This document shows, in pieces, positions 8,398-17,337 of a DNA stretch of 64,000 nucleotides (position 1 is the stretch's first letter; each line of letters begins with the position of its first letter). The translations under genes were made by a program, and so were the position numbers. Source of the stretch: Streptomyces sp. NBC_00341 (GTDB taxonomy: Bacteria; Actinomycetota; Actinomycetes; Streptomycetales; Streptomycetaceae); assembly GCF_041435055.1 (NCBI RefSeq), contig NZ_CP108002.1, positions 496,001 to 560,000 on the forward strand, written 5' to 3'. The notes below the pieces were generated by a model. The model saw only the letters and a list, made by a program, of their open reading frames with translations, had not been told where the DNA came from and searched no databases.

Positions 8398-9405
8398 ATG
8401 AGAACCGTGATCCTCAGCGAGGAAAACCGGCGCAGGGCCGTGGCACTGCTGCGCATCCTGGCCGTCGCCGCCGCCTACTTCGTGTCCGGCGGCCTGGGCC
8501 TGCTGAGACAGGTCACCGTCCACGGCGCGGTGGTCACACCCCTCTGGCCGCCGACCGGCATCGCTGTGGGCTGCCTGCTCATCATGGGCCTGCGGATCTG
8601 GCCCGGGATCGCCATCGGCTCGCTGATCGTCATCGCCACCCTCAGCGGCTCTGTGACACCGTCGACGGCGGCCGTCGTGGCGGGCAACACGCTCGCGCCC
8701 GTCTGCGCCTGCCTGATACTGCGCCGGGTCGGCTTCCGGGCCGAGCTGGACCGGCTGCGCGACGGGGTCCTGCTGGTCTTCCTGGGTGCGCTGGCCGGGA
8801 TGGCGGTCAGCGCGACCATCGGCAGCGCCATGCTCGCGGTGGACGGCAAACTGCCCGCCAGCGGGTTCTGGACGGTCTGGGTGGCGTGGTGGGCCGGGGA
8901 CGCGATGGGGGTGCTCGTGGTCACCCCGCTGGTGCTCGTGGTGCTGCGCAAGGCGCGGCTGCCCCGGATGTCCGACCGGTGGATCGAGGCCGGTGCGCTG
9001 CTGGTCGTCACGGTCGCGGGTGCGCTGGTGGCCACCCGGAGCCCGCTGTCGATGCTCTATCTGGTGTTCCCGATCCTCATCTGGGCGGCGCTGCGGTTCC
9101 AGCTGGCGGGCAGCGCGCCGTGCGCGCTGCTGGTGTCCGTCCTGGCGGTGGTGGCGGGCACGGAGCAGGTGGGGCCGTTCGCCGGACACGGCATGACGGA
9201 GGTGATGATCAACCTCACGGTCCTCAACGGGGCCGTGGCGCTGACCTCGCTGCTGCTGGCCTCCGTCGTGGCGGAGCAGCAGAACATCCGCCGCCGGATC
9301 GAGCGCGCCTGCGAGGAGCTGGCCGATGTGGTGGACCATCTCGCGCCGGGCCGCTCCGCGGCCGCCTGGCCGTCCCGGGCGAGGGACGAGCGCGAGAGCC
9401 GCTGA
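8398..9405 (+). CDS. MASE1-domain membrane protein
   Basis: 335 residues, eight or so transmembrane helices, matching the MASE1 integral-membrane sensor domain: VSGGLGLL, TPLWPPTGIAVG near residue 45, the GNTLAPV helix and the WVAWWAGDAMGVLVVTPL segment. MASE1 is normally the N-terminal input of histidine kinases or GGDEF enzymes. Here the protein ends about 50 residues after the last helix with a basic tail and has no output domain. It may signal through a separate partner, and the PP2C phosphatase just upstream is the obvious candidate (inference). Confidence 0.85.
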   Translation: MRTVILSEENRRRAVALLRILAVAAAYFVSGGLGLLRQVTVHGAVVTPLWPPTGIAVGCLLIMGLRIWPGIAIGSLIVIATLSGSVTPSTAAVVAGNTLAPVCACLILRRVGFRAELDRLRDGVLLVFLGALAGMAVSATIGSAMLAVDGKLPASGFWTVWVAWWAGDAMGVLVVTPLVLVVLRKARLPRMSDRWIEAGALLVVTVAGALVATRSPLSMLYLVFPILIWAALRFQLAGSAPCALLVSVLAVVAGTEQVGPFAGHGMTEVMINLTVLNGAVALTSLLLASVVAEQQNIRRRIERACEELADVVDHLAPGRSAAAWPSRARDERESR

Positions 9406-9423
9406 CCTCCGCCGCGCCGGGCG

Positions 9424-10683
9424 TCAGCCCGGGAAGTGCCGGTCCAGGAAGTCGTTGCGGAAGGTGCCGTGCGGGTCGTACCGGGCCATCAGCTTCTCGA
9501 AGTCCGCGTACCGCCCGTACAGGGTGCGCAGGACGTCGGGGGCGGTGGTGAACACCTTGCCCCAGTGCGGCCGCGCGCCGAACGGGGCCAGCGCCTCCTC
9601 GATCTCCCCGAGCACCGGCGCCACTGCCGCGGTGTCCGGTATCCAGGTGAAGTGGAAGGCCACCGAGTCCCGGCCGGACGCCGGGCTCAGCCACAGCTCG
9701 TCACCCGCGACACTACGGATCTCGGAGATCTGGAGCAGCGGGGCGATCCGGTCCCGGAGCCTGCCCAGCGCCCGGTAGGCGGCCGCGGCGTCCTCGCGGG
9801 CCACGAAGTACTCCGACTGCAGCTCGTCCCCGTTGCTCGGGGTGAACTCCATCCGGAAGTGCGGCAGCCGGTGGTGCCAGGCGCCCGCCGCACCCTGCTG
9901 CCGGGTGCAGTTGCCGGCCGGCACACCGGGGATGGGGTGGCGCGGACCGTCCGCGAGCCGTGCGCCCAGCCACTCGGCCGGCATCTGCCGCGCTCCCCCG
10001 CTGCCGACCCGCTGTTTGAGCCACACCTGGCCGACCGGTCCCGGGCGCCAGTCGGTGAACACGCTGACGCTGTACGCGGCCGACATCACCTCGTCGAAAC
10101 CGCCGGTCAGCCGGGACTCGGGCAGGTCCTCGTACACCCACTGCTGTACGTCGAAGGCCGGGACCACGTCCAGCGTCAGCCGGGTCACCACGCCCAGCGC
10201 GCCCATGGCGACCACCGCTCCGGGGAAGTCCGCGTCACCGCGTCGCAGCGAGACGGTTCCGCCGTCCGCCGTGACCATGTCCAGTGCCCGGACGGCGCCG
10301 GCCAGCGAGCGGTTCCCGGCGCCGGAGCCGTGGGTTCCGGTCGAGCAGGCGCCGGCCACCGAGATGTGCGGGAGCGAACCCAGGTTGTGCAGGGCGAAAC
10401 CGCGCTCGTGCAGTTCCCCGGCGAACTCACCGAAGCGCAGCCCCGCGCCGACCGTCACCGCTCCCGCGCCCGGGTCGATCTCGACCACCCGCGGCAGGCC
10501 CGCCACCGAGACCAGGTCCCCGGCGGTGTCGGCCACGGTGTTGAACGAGTGCCGGGTGCCCAGGGCGCGCAACGCGGTCGAAGCGGCCACCGTCTCCCGC
10601 AGCTCGGCCTCCGAGCGAGGCACGCACAGCCGCCTCGCCCCGAACGTGACATTGCCGGCCCAGTTCTTCTCCGCGGGAGTCAC
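9424..10683 (-). CDS. FAD-dependent alditol oxidase-like protein
   Basis: 419 residues, collinear with Streptomyces AldO/xylitol oxidase and the D-arabinono-1,4-lactone oxidase family. N-terminal PP-loop FAD domain with GTRHSFN, where His45 corresponds to the covalent FAD-linking His of AldO; LPHISVAGACSTGTHGSG follows. The substrate site keeps the EIR pair (QISEIRSV) and HWGK, matching the AldO Glu/Arg and Lys. It probably oxidises a polyol terminus with O2, giving H2O2. GTG 10683 is preceded by AGAGGA. It converges almost end to end with the MASE1 gene. The native substrate cannot be fixed from sequence. Confidence 0.88.
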   Translation of the reverse strand: MTPAEKNWAGNVTFGARRLCVPRSEAELRETVAASTALRALGTRHSFNTVADTAGDLVSVAGLPRVVEIDPGAGAVTVGAGLRFGEFAGELHERGFALHNLGSLPHISVAGACSTGTHGSGAGNRSLAGAVRALDMVTADGGTVSLRRGDADFPGAVVAMGALGVVTRLTLDVVPAFDVQQWVYEDLPESRLTGGFDEVMSAAYSVSVFTDWRPGPVGQVWLKQRVGSGGARQMPAEWLGARLADGPRHPIPGVPAGNCTRQQGAAGAWHHRLPHFRMEFTPSNGDELQSEYFVAREDAAAAYRALGRLRDRIAPLLQISEIRSVAGDELWLSPASGRDSVAFHFTWIPDTAAVAPVLGEIEEALAPFGARPHWGKVFTTAPDVLRTLYGRYADFEKLMARYDPHGTFRNDFLDRHFPG

Positions 10684-11044
10684 CGTGCGTCCTCTTTCAC
10701 TCGTGGCCGGGCGCAGTCCCCCGGCGGTGCATTCTCCCAGAAGGCGCCGCGGGCCCCTCGGGCGAGGCGGCAGCGCAGACCAACCAACCGACCACGTACA
10801 GTAGTTGGCGGTGCGCCGGTACATATCCGCACACCACCCGATTCCGGTGTGTCCCAAATACCAACACCCCCGCACAGAACCAGTGATCCAGCCCGGAACG
10901 GGACGAGTTCCGGCTCACACCGCATGTCTGAACTTCACTGGAACTCCAGCGAAATGGCACGTGTGTGGATATCGTGCACCGAGCGAGGGCGCATCCGTCA
11001 GTCCCCAGGATCGGCGGATGCGCCCCGTTTGTGGAGATGCAACT
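10684..11044. other. 361-base divergent regulatory region
   Basis: Separates the alditol oxidase (leftward) from the exopolysaccharide priming gene (rightward). No coding sequence was supported. It holds several short inverted repeats (CCAAC...GTTGG around 10778-10808; CTGGA-TCCAG near 10936-10950) and an 11-bp leader hairpin listed separately. No confident -10/-35 pair was found. Confidence 0.5.
10987..11025 (+). promoter_or_regulatory. Leader hairpin before the EPS priming gene
   Basis: GGGCGCATCCG (10987-10997) and CGGATGCGCCC (11015-11025) form a perfect 11-bp stem with a 17-base loop, followed by CGTTT. It ends 19 bases before GTG 11045, just ahead of the Shine-Dalgarno GGAG. It could be an attenuator, an RNA switch element or an mRNA stabiliser. 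Confidence 0.55.
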
Positions 11045-12604
11045 GTGACTGGGGGGTTCATGGGGCATGTCGAGCTACCCGAAACCGGAATGTCAGGGCC
11101 CGTGGGACTGGCGGGGGCGCCGCTTCCACGGACCGCTTCGAACCGGCCCCGCAGCCACGAGTTCGACCGGCTGCCGCAGGGCCCGACCGTACAGCGCGAG
11201 CGTTCTGCCCGGCCAGGGCCGAAGGGAGGGCCTGGCCGGTATCTGCCGCTGGTCGTCTGCTTCGACCTGCTGGGCCTCGGCGTGCCCGGCTGGCTCGTGC
11301 TGCGCACCGACGGCGAACCCCGGGCCCTGGCCGGTGCGGCCGCGGCGGCACTGGCCTGGTCGTGCGTACGGGCGGTGCGCGGCCGGTACGCACTCCGGGC
11401 GCCCGGCCGGCCTCCCGGGGCGCTGACCGCGTCCGGGGACTGGCTGCTGCTCATCGGTGTGCTGGCGGTGCTCTGGACCTTCACCGACCCGGCCATCGAT
11501 CCGGCGTCGGCGGTGGTGGCGCTGATTCCCGGCCTGCTGGCGACGACGGCCGGGGCCGGGGTCCGCCGGCTGCCGGCGCGGGGGAAGCGGCGGACGGCCC
11601 GCAGGGTGCTGGTGGTCGGGGCGGCCGCAGGGGTGGACCGGGCGGTACGGCTGCTCGGTTCCCGCACGGATCACGGCTACCTCGTGGTGGCCGCCGTGCC
11701 GGTGGGGACGGCCGCGCTGAGCTGCGACGCCCCGGTGCCGGGCCGGCTCGCGCCCGCGCCGGCCGACGACGACGCCTCGACGGTGCTGGGCGCTGCCTTC
11801 GCGCACGAGGCGGACCTGGCGCTGGTGATACCGGGGCCGGAGCTCACGGAGGAGCGATTACGACGGTTGTCCTGGGGGCTCCACGACGGCGGACTGGAGC
11901 TGTCCGTGCTCTCGCACCTCTCGGAGATCGCGGCGGGCCGGGTCCGGCCGGCCTCGGCGGCCGGACTGACCCTGCTGCACATCGTGCCGCCGCTGCGGCG
12001 GGGGCCGCAGGCCGCGCTCAAGGCCGCGGTGGACCGGAGCGGCGCCGTCCTCGGCCTGCTCGCGCTGGCCCCACTGCTGCTGCTGGTCGCGGCAGCGGTC
12101 AGGTTCACCTCCTGCGGACCGGTCTTCCACCGGCAGATCCGCCACGGGCAGCACAGCCGGCCGTTCACCATGTGGAAGTTCCGCACGATGGTGGCGGACG
12201 CCGAGCGGCACCGCGAGCGGCTGGCCACGTGCAACGAGTCCGACGGGCCGATGTTCAAGATGCGCCGCGACCCCCGGGTCACCCGCGTGGGCCGGCTGCT
12301 GCGCCGCTCGTCCCTGGACGAGCTGCCCCAGCTCCTCAACGTCCTTCGAGGTGACATGTCCCTGGTCGGTCCGCGCCCGCCGCTGCCGGACGAGGTGTCC
12401 CGCTACGACGAGCGCGAGCTGAGACGGCTCTCGGTCAAGCCGGGACTGACCGGCCTGTGGCAGGTCAGCGGGCGCTCCGACCTGTCCTGGCAGGAGACCG
12501 TGTCGCTCGACCTCTGGTACGTGGACAACTGGTCGGTGGCCACGGACGTGGGACTGATGGCCCGCACGCTGCGGGCCGTCACCGACGGCCGCGGGGCGTA
12601 CTGA
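11045..12604 (+). CDS. Polyprenyl glycosylphosphotransferase (EPS priming enzyme)
   Basis: Adds the first sugar-1-phosphate to undecaprenyl phosphate at the membrane. About 519 residues: four or five N-terminal helices, a Rossmann-like CoA_binding_3 region (VLVVGAAAGVDRAV), one more helix, and a complete bacterial sugar-transferase domain (KFRTMV, RRSSLDELPQLLNVLRG, SLVGPRPPLP, KPGLTGLWQVSGRS, DLWYVDNWS). Codon 272 is TTA (11858-11860), implying bldA control. GTG 11045 has GGAG upstream; ATG 11060 is the alternative. A 12-bp hairpin follows the stop. It opens the exopolysaccharide locus. Confidence 0.9.
   Translation: MTGGFMGHVELPETGMSGPVGLAGAPLPRTASNRPRSHEFDRLPQGPTVQRERSARPGPKGGPGRYLPLVVCFDLLGLGVPGWLVLRTDGEPRALAGAAAAALAWSCVRAVRGRYALRAPGRPPGALTASGDWLLLIGVLAVLWTFTDPAIDPASAVVALIPGLLATTAGAGVRRLPARGKRRTARRVLVVGAAAGVDRAVRLLGSRTDHGYLVVAAVPVGTAALSCDAPVPGRLAPAPADDDASTVLGAAFAHEADLALVIPGPELTEERLRRLSWGLHDGGLELSVLSHLSEIAAGRVRPASAAGLTLLHIVPPLRRGPQAALKAAVDRSGAVLGLLALAPLLLLVAAAVRFTSCGPVFHRQIRHGQHSRPFTMWKFRTMVADAERHRERLATCNESDGPMFKMRRDPRVTRVGRLLRRSSLDELPQLLNVLRGDMSLVGPRPPLPDEVSRYDERELRRLSVKPGLTGLWQVSGRSDLSWQETVSLDLWYVDNWSVATDVGLMARTLRAVTDGRGAY
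11858..11860 (+). promoter_or_regulatory. TTA (bldA-dependent) codon in the priming enzyme
   Basis: In frame within GAG GAG CGA TTA CGA CGG. It is the only TTA codon noticed in the exopolysaccharide locus, and it falls in the enzyme that starts every repeat unit. Confidence 0.85.
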
Positions 12605-12635
12605 GTGCGGCGGCGGACGCGGGGTACCGGAGGGT

Positions 12636-12675
12636 GCCGGGCGGGCGACGGCGTGACGGTGTCCGCCCGCCCGGC
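12636..12675. terminator. Bidirectional terminator, 12-bp stem
   Basis: GCCGGGCGGGCG pairs perfectly with CGCCCGCCCGGC across a 16-base loop, in the 90-base gap between the convergent priming enzyme and fcl genes. Confidence 0.75.
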
Positions 12676-12694
12676 CGGGCGGGCGGGCCGCCGG

Positions 12695-13678
12695 TCAGAC
12701 CTGGGCGCCCTGCTCCTGGAGCCACCAGGCGTAGGTCGCGGCGATTCCGTCGCGCAGCGCGATCCGCGGCGCGAAGCCGAGGGAGACCAGCCGGGACACG
12801 TCCAGCAGCTTGCGCGGGGTTCCGTCCGGCTTTCCGCTGTCCCATTCGATCCGCCCCTGATAGGACGTCACATCGGCTACGGTCGAGGCGAGTTCACGGA
12901 TCGTCAGGTCCTCGCCGGAGCCGACGTTGACGGGTTCCTCGCCGTCGTAGCGTTCCAGCAGCAGCACACAGGCGGCGGCCAGATCGTCGACGTGCAGGAA
13001 TTCCCGCCGGGGGCTGCCGGAGCCCCAGAGCGTGACGGCCGGAGCCCCGCTGCGCCGTGCCTCGTGGAAGCGGCGGATCAGCGCGGGCAGGACGTGCGAG
13101 GTCTCCAGGTCGAAGTTGTCGCCGGGCCCGTAGAGATTGGTGGGCATGGCGCTGATGTAGGAGGCGCCGTACTGCCGGCGGTAGGACTGGGTCTGCACGA
13201 TCCCGGCGATCTTCGCCAGCGCGTACGCCTCGTTGGTCGGCTCCAGCGGGCCGGTCAGCAGGGCGCTCTCGGGGATGGGCTGCGGGGCGCGCTTGGGGTA
13301 GATGCAGGACGAGCCGAGGAAGAGCAGCCGCCCGACGCCCGCCGCGTGCGCCCCGGCGATCACGCTCAGCTGGATCCGCAGGTTCTCCTCCAGGAACTGC
13401 ACCGGGTAGGTGCTGTTGGCCATGATCCCACCGACCTTGGCGGCGGCCAGCACCACGGCGTCCGGCCGGGCGTCACGCAGAAAGGCCGCGGTGCGCCCGG
13501 CGTCGCACAGGTCCAGGCGGTCGCGGCCACGAGTGACCACCTCGTGGCCTTCGGCGGTGAGGCGGCGCACCACCGCAGAGCCCACCAGACCTCGGTGGCC
13601 GGCGACGAACACCCGGGCGGCGGGCCGTAGCAGGGACGGGACGGATTCCTGGGAAGGGCCGGGGAGATCAGTCGTCAT
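12695..13678 (-). CDS. fcl: GDP-L-fucose synthase
   Basis: Epimerises and reduces GDP-4-keto-6-deoxymannose to GDP-L-fucose with NADPH. 327 residues of the extended SDR fold: [12 protein letters not shown] is the nucleotide loop, then AAAKVGGI, the active-site Ser in GSSCIYP, the YALAK catalytic Tyr-Lys pair, [13 protein letters not shown], and [17 protein letters not shown], which is diagnostic for WcaG/Fcl. It lies divergent from gmd with 112 bases between them, so both enzymes of the GDP-fucose branch are together. This points to fucose or a related 6-deoxyhexose in the exopolysaccharide. The start is the ATG at 13678. Confidence 0.95.
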   Translation of the reverse strand: MTTDLPGPSQESVPSLLRPAARVFVAGHRGLVGSAVVRRLTAEGHEVVTRGRDRLDLCDAGRTAAFLRDARPDAVVLAAAKVGGIMANSTYPVQFLEENLRIQLSVIAGAHAAGVGRLLFLGSSCIYPKRAPQPIPESALLTGPLEPTNEAYALAKIAGIVQTQSYRRQYGASYISAMPTNLYGPGDNFDLETSHVLPALIRRFHEARRSGAPAVTLWGSGSPRREFLHVDDLAAACVLLLERYDGEEPVNVGSGEDLTIRELASTVADVTSYQGRIEWDSGKPDGTPRKLLDVSRLVSLGFAPRIALRDGIAATYAWWLQEQGAQV

Positions 13679-13790
13679 GGCTCGGATTGTGCCAGCAGCT
13701 GCATGACGCGGTGACGTTTTACCGCAGATCGCTCAAACTCTGAAATTTCGACGGCCAACAGCCTCTCGGGCGACCACAGAAGGGGGAGAC

Positions 13791-14804
13791 GTGGCGAAGA
13801 CCGCGCTCATCACCGGCGTGACCGGACAGGACGGTTCGTACCTGTCCGAGCTGCTGCTCCACAAGGGATACACGGTCCATGGACTCATCCGCCGTTCGTC
13901 GAGCTTCAACACCGAGCGGATCGACCACATCTACCAGGGCCCGGAGGAGGAGGACCGCTCCTTCGTCCTGCACCACGCCGATCTCGCGGACGGGGTCGCC
14001 CTGGTGAACCTGCTGCGCGACATCCGGCCCGACGAGGTCTACAACCTCGGCGCGCAGTCGCACGTCCGGGTCTCCTTCGACGCGCCGCTGTACACGGGGG
14101 ACATCACCGGGCTCGGCACCACCCGCCTTCTGGAAGCGGTGCGCGCCAGCGGCATCGACACCCGGGTCTACCAGGCGTCCTCCTCCGAGATGTTCGGCGC
14201 CAGCCCGCCGCCGCAGCACGAGCGGACGCCGTTCCACCCGCGCAGCCCGTACAGCGTCGCGAAGGTCTACTCGTACTGGTCGACGGTCAACTACCGTGAG
14301 GCATATGGGATGTTCGCGGTCAACGGGATCCTTTTCAACCACGAGTCCCCGCGCCGGGGTGAGACCTTCGTGACCCGGAAGATCACGCGCGGGGTGGCCC
14401 GGATCAAGGCGGGGCTCCAGACGCGGCTGCATCTGGGGAACCTGGACGCGGTCCGCGACTGGGGTTACGCCCCCGAGTACGTGGACGCCATGTGGCGGAT
14501 GCTCCAGTGCGACACCCCGGACGACTACGTGGTGGCCACCGGCGAGGGGGCCAGCGTCCGGCAGTTCCTGGAGTACTCCTTCGAGCATGCCGGTCTGGAC
14601 TGGCGCGAGCACGTCCGGTACGACGCGAAGTACGAGCGACCCAGCGAGGTCGACGCGCTGATCGGGGACGCCTCCAAGGCGGCGGAGCTGCTCGGCTGGA
14701 AGCCGGCCGTGAAGTCGCGGGAGCTGGCCCGGATCATGGTCGACGCCGATATCAGGCAGCTGGCCGACCAGCTCACCGGGGCCGCGGTGCGGGTGGACCG
14801 GTGA
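13791..14804 (+). CDS. gmd: GDP-mannose 4,6-dehydratase
   Basis: Converts GDP-D-mannose to GDP-4-keto-6-deoxy-D-mannose, the step before Fcl. 337 residues with [42 protein letters not shown], the [12 protein letters not shown] catalytic Tyr-Lys, [20 protein letters not shown] and the GDP-binding DWGYAPEYV, all characteristic of Gmd. GTG 13791 follows AGGGGGAG. Its stop overlaps the GTG of the next small reading frame (GTGA), beginning a chain of four translationally coupled genes. No mannose-1-phosphate guanylyltransferase lies in the window, so GDP-mannose must come from elsewhere. Confidence 0.95.
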   Translation: MAKTALITGVTGQDGSYLSELLLHKGYTVHGLIRRSSSFNTERIDHIYQGPEEEDRSFVLHHADLADGVALVNLLRDIRPDEVYNLGAQSHVRVSFDAPLYTGDITGLGTTRLLEAVRASGIDTRVYQASSSEMFGASPPPQHERTPFHPRSPYSVAKVYSYWSTVNYREAYGMFAVNGILFNHESPRRGETFVTRKITRGVARIKAGLQTRLHLGNLDAVRDWGYAPEYVDAMWRMLQCDTPDDYVVATGEGASVRQFLEYSFEHAGLDWREHVRYDAKYERPSEVDALIGDASKAAELLGWKPAVKSRELARIMVDADIRQLADQLTGAAVRVDR

Positions 14805-15085
14805 GCGGCCCCGGAAGCCCGGGGCTCACCCCGGACGGCCGGAACGTCACCTACGACTCCCGGCCCTCGCTCGCCCCGACGGTGCTGGGGACCATCTCCG
14901 GCGCGACCGCCGTCTCCACCGGCTACTCGGTGGAGCTGGACGCGCCGGCCCTGGGCGGGGCCCCGGGCTCCGCCTACTCGTCCGCCCTGACCAGCGACGG
15001 AGCGGACTCGCTCCGCATCCGGTCGGGCGACGTCTCAACCGCGGCCCACCGGCCGCAGCTCGTTCTCACCTTCGGAGCTGAATGA
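14801..15085 (+). CDS. Small ORF: C-terminal remnant of a DNRLRE-type surface protein
   Basis: 94 residues, GTG start overlapping the gmd stop and TGA overlapping the next ATG. The sequence resembles the last half of a DNRLRE carbohydrate-associated beta domain: [51 protein letters not shown]. It has no signal peptide, and the N-terminal half of the domain is missing. Either a larger secreted gene was deleted down to its end while keeping operon coupling, or the short frame now only couples translation of its neighbours. It is unlikely to be exported or to fold fully. Family assignment is by eye. Confidence 0.6.
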   Translation: MSGPGSPGLTPDGRNVTYDSRPSLAPTVLGTISGATAVSTGYSVELDAPALGGAPGSAYSSALTSDGADSLRIRSGDVSTAAHRPQLVLTFGAE

Positions 15086-17337
15086 TGAACGAAAGTACGG
15101 GGCGCAGATCCCGTGGCCACGGCCGGGTGCGGGCCGCGGCCGCCGCGCTCTGCCTGCTCGCCGGGGCCCTGGGCGCCGCTGCCGGGGGCTCTCCGGCAGC
15201 GGCGCTCACCCCTCCGGTCTCGCTCACCGCGGACGACCTCTCCACCTGGCAGACCAACGGAATCGTCTGGTCGATGGCCGCGACGGACAACGGGGTCGTC
15301 TACGCGGGCGGCACGTTCTCCACCGTACGGCCGCCGGACGCACCGGCCGGTACGTCCGAGCAGCCGGCGGTGAACTTCGCCGCGTTCGACGCCGCGACCG
15401 GTGCGCCGACCGGTTGCAAACTGTCGTTCACGCAGTCCTCCGGCACCGCGACCGTGCGGGCCCTGACCCTCTCCCCCGACGGTGAAACCCTCTACGCGGG
15501 GGGCCAGTTCGCCTCGGTGAACGGCGTCGGGGTGAGCAACATCGCGGCCATCGACACGGCGAGCTGCACTCCGCGCACGAACTTCAAGGTCGCCGTCTCC
15601 GCGACGGTACGGGCGCTGGCCGTCACCGACGACACGGTGTATCTCGGCGGTGACTTCAACAGTGTCGCGGGGCAGACCCGGAACAAGTTCGCCGCGGTCA
15701 CCACGGCCGCTGCCCTGAAGCCGTGGAAGGCCAACACGGATGAGGTCGGCCGGGCCGTCCAGGTCACTCCCGACGGCAAGCACGTCGTGATCGGCGGCGA
15801 CTTCTTCACCGTCAACGGCACCACGTCGCACGCGCTCGCGGTGGTGAACGCGACGACGGGCGCCCTGGACAAGAGCTACCCGGGCTTCATCCCGAACACC
15901 TCGACGGTGCAGGACCTCACCGCGGACGCCACCAAGTTCTACACCGCGAACGAGGGTACCGGGGGCGGTGTCTTCGACGGCCGGATCGCGGTGGACCTGG
16001 GAACCTTCCAGCAGGTCTGGCGCGACACCTGCCTCGGTGCCACCCAGGCCATCCTGGTGCACAGCGGGGTTCTCTACAGCGGCAGTCACGCACACGACTG
16101 CTCCTCGATGGGCGAGTTCCCCGACCAGCCGCGCAAGCATCTGCTGGCCCAGTCCGTGGACGATCCCAAGCTGCTGCCGTGGTTCCCGGACACCAACGAC
16201 GGCATCGGGGAGCCGGTCGGCCCCCGGGCGATGGCCCAGACCGACAAGGGCGGCCACCACTACCTCTGGGTGGGCGGCGAGTTCACCACCGTCAACAGCT
16301 CACCCCAGCAGGGGCTGACCCGCTTCGCCGACGGACCCGACACCGGGGCGCCCTGGGTGCCCAACGTCAGCGTCTCCACGGTCGCCGCGGGCAAGGTGGA
16401 CGTGAACTGGCAGACGAGCTTCGACACGGACGACGGCGAGCTGACCTACCGGATCTACAAGGACGGCGCGAGCACCCCCGTGTACACCACGACGGGATAC
16501 TCGGTGTTCTGGGACCGGCCGCAGCTGCGGTGGACCGACACCGCTGTCGCGCCGGGCGAGACGCACACCTACCGGATCAGTGCGAGCGACGGCACCAACA
16601 CCAGCGCCAAGTCGCCCGCGGTGACCGCGACCGTGGCGGCGAAGGCCGAGGGCTACCCGGCCAGGGTGCTGTCCGACGGGGCGAGCCTGTACTGGCGCTA
16701 CGACGAGGGCACCTCCACCTTCGCCGCCGACACCAGCACGGGCAGGGACAACGGCTTCCTGCGCAACACGCCCTCCTACCGGCAGACCCCGGCGGCCGTG
16801 TCCGGCCCCTCGACCGCCATCGGGTTCAACGGGTCCACGCAGTACGCGTACAGCAACCGGACCCACGACCAGACCTCGAAGTTCTCCGTGGAGACCTGGA
16901 TCAAGACGACCACGACCCGGGGAGGGAAGATCATCGGCTTCGGTAGCAACACCCTGGAGACCAGCGGCAAGTACGACAAGCATGTGTACATGCTCAACAA
17001 CGGGCGCCTCACCTTCGGCACCCACAACACCGGCGGCCAGACCGTCAGCACGACCGGGTCCTACAACGACGGCGCCTGGCACCACGTCGTCGCCACCCAG
17101 GGTTCCGGCGGCATGGCCCTGTACGTGGACGGGAAGCTCCGCGCCTCGAACGCGCAGTACACCAAGAACGAGGCCTATCCCGGCTACTGGCGGGTGGGCG
17201 GGGACAACCTGGCGACCTGGCCGAACCGTCCGACGAGCGACTTCTTCGCCGGCCAGATCGACGAGACCGCCGTGTACCCGACCGCGCTGACCGCTGCCCA
17301 GGTCAGTGCCCACTACGCCCTGAGGACAGGTGGATGA
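15082..17337 (+). CDS. Secreted beta-propeller / FN3 / LamG protein
   Basis: 751 residues. Signal peptide (hydrophobic run, SPAAALTPP), then about 380 residues of repeating strands with the pattern VYAGGTF.TV, LYAGGQFASVNG, VYLGGDFNSVAG, VVIGGDFFTVNG, WVGGEFTTVNS, which reads as a delta-60/PQQ-like propeller. A fibronectin type III module (VSTVAAGKVDVNW, about 425-515) and a LamG/concanavalin-like domain (FSVETWIKT, HHVVATQGSG, GQIDETAVYP; about 530-750) follow. These are sugar- or protein-binding folds with no catalytic motif. It is embedded in the EPS operon with ATGA overlaps on both sides, so it is probably a cell-surface partner of the polymer. Confidence 0.85.
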   Translation: MMNESTGRRSRGHGRVRAAAAALCLLAGALGAAAGGSPAAALTPPVSLTADDLSTWQTNGIVWSMAATDNGVVYAGGTFSTVRPPDAPAGTSEQPAVNFAAFDAATGAPTGCKLSFTQSSGTATVRALTLSPDGETLYAGGQFASVNGVGVSNIAAIDTASCTPRTNFKVAVSATVRALAVTDDTVYLGGDFNSVAGQTRNKFAAVTTAAALKPWKANTDEVGRAVQVTPDGKHVVIGGDFFTVNGTTSHALAVVNATTGALDKSYPGFIPNTSTVQDLTADATKFYTANEGTGGGVFDGRIAVDLGTFQQVWRDTCLGATQAILVHSGVLYSGSHAHDCSSMGEFPDQPRKHLLAQSVDDPKLLPWFPDTNDGIGEPVGPRAMAQTDKGGHHYLWVGGEFTTVNSSPQQGLTRFADGPDTGAPWVPNVSVSTVAAGKVDVNWQTSFDTDDGELTYRIYKDGASTPVYTTTGYSVFWDRPQLRWTDTAVAPGETHTYRISASDGTNTSAKSPAVTATVAAKAEGYPARVLSDGASLYWRYDEGTSTFAADTSTGRDNGFLRNTPSYRQTPAAVSGPSTAIGFNGSTQYAYSNRTHDQTSKFSVETWIKTTTTRGGKIIGFGSNTLETSGKYDKHVYMLNNGRLTFGTHNTGGQTVSTTGSYNDGAWHHVVATQGSGGMALYVDGKLRASNAQYTKNEAYPGYWRVGGDNLATWPNRPTSDFFAGQIDETAVYPTALTAAQVSAHYALRTGG

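Noticed and set aside
9436..12354. 972-codon open frame on the plus strand
   Set aside because: It spans the alditol oxidase in antisense and the priming enzyme out of frame, and its composition is Arg/Gly/Ala-rich low complexity.
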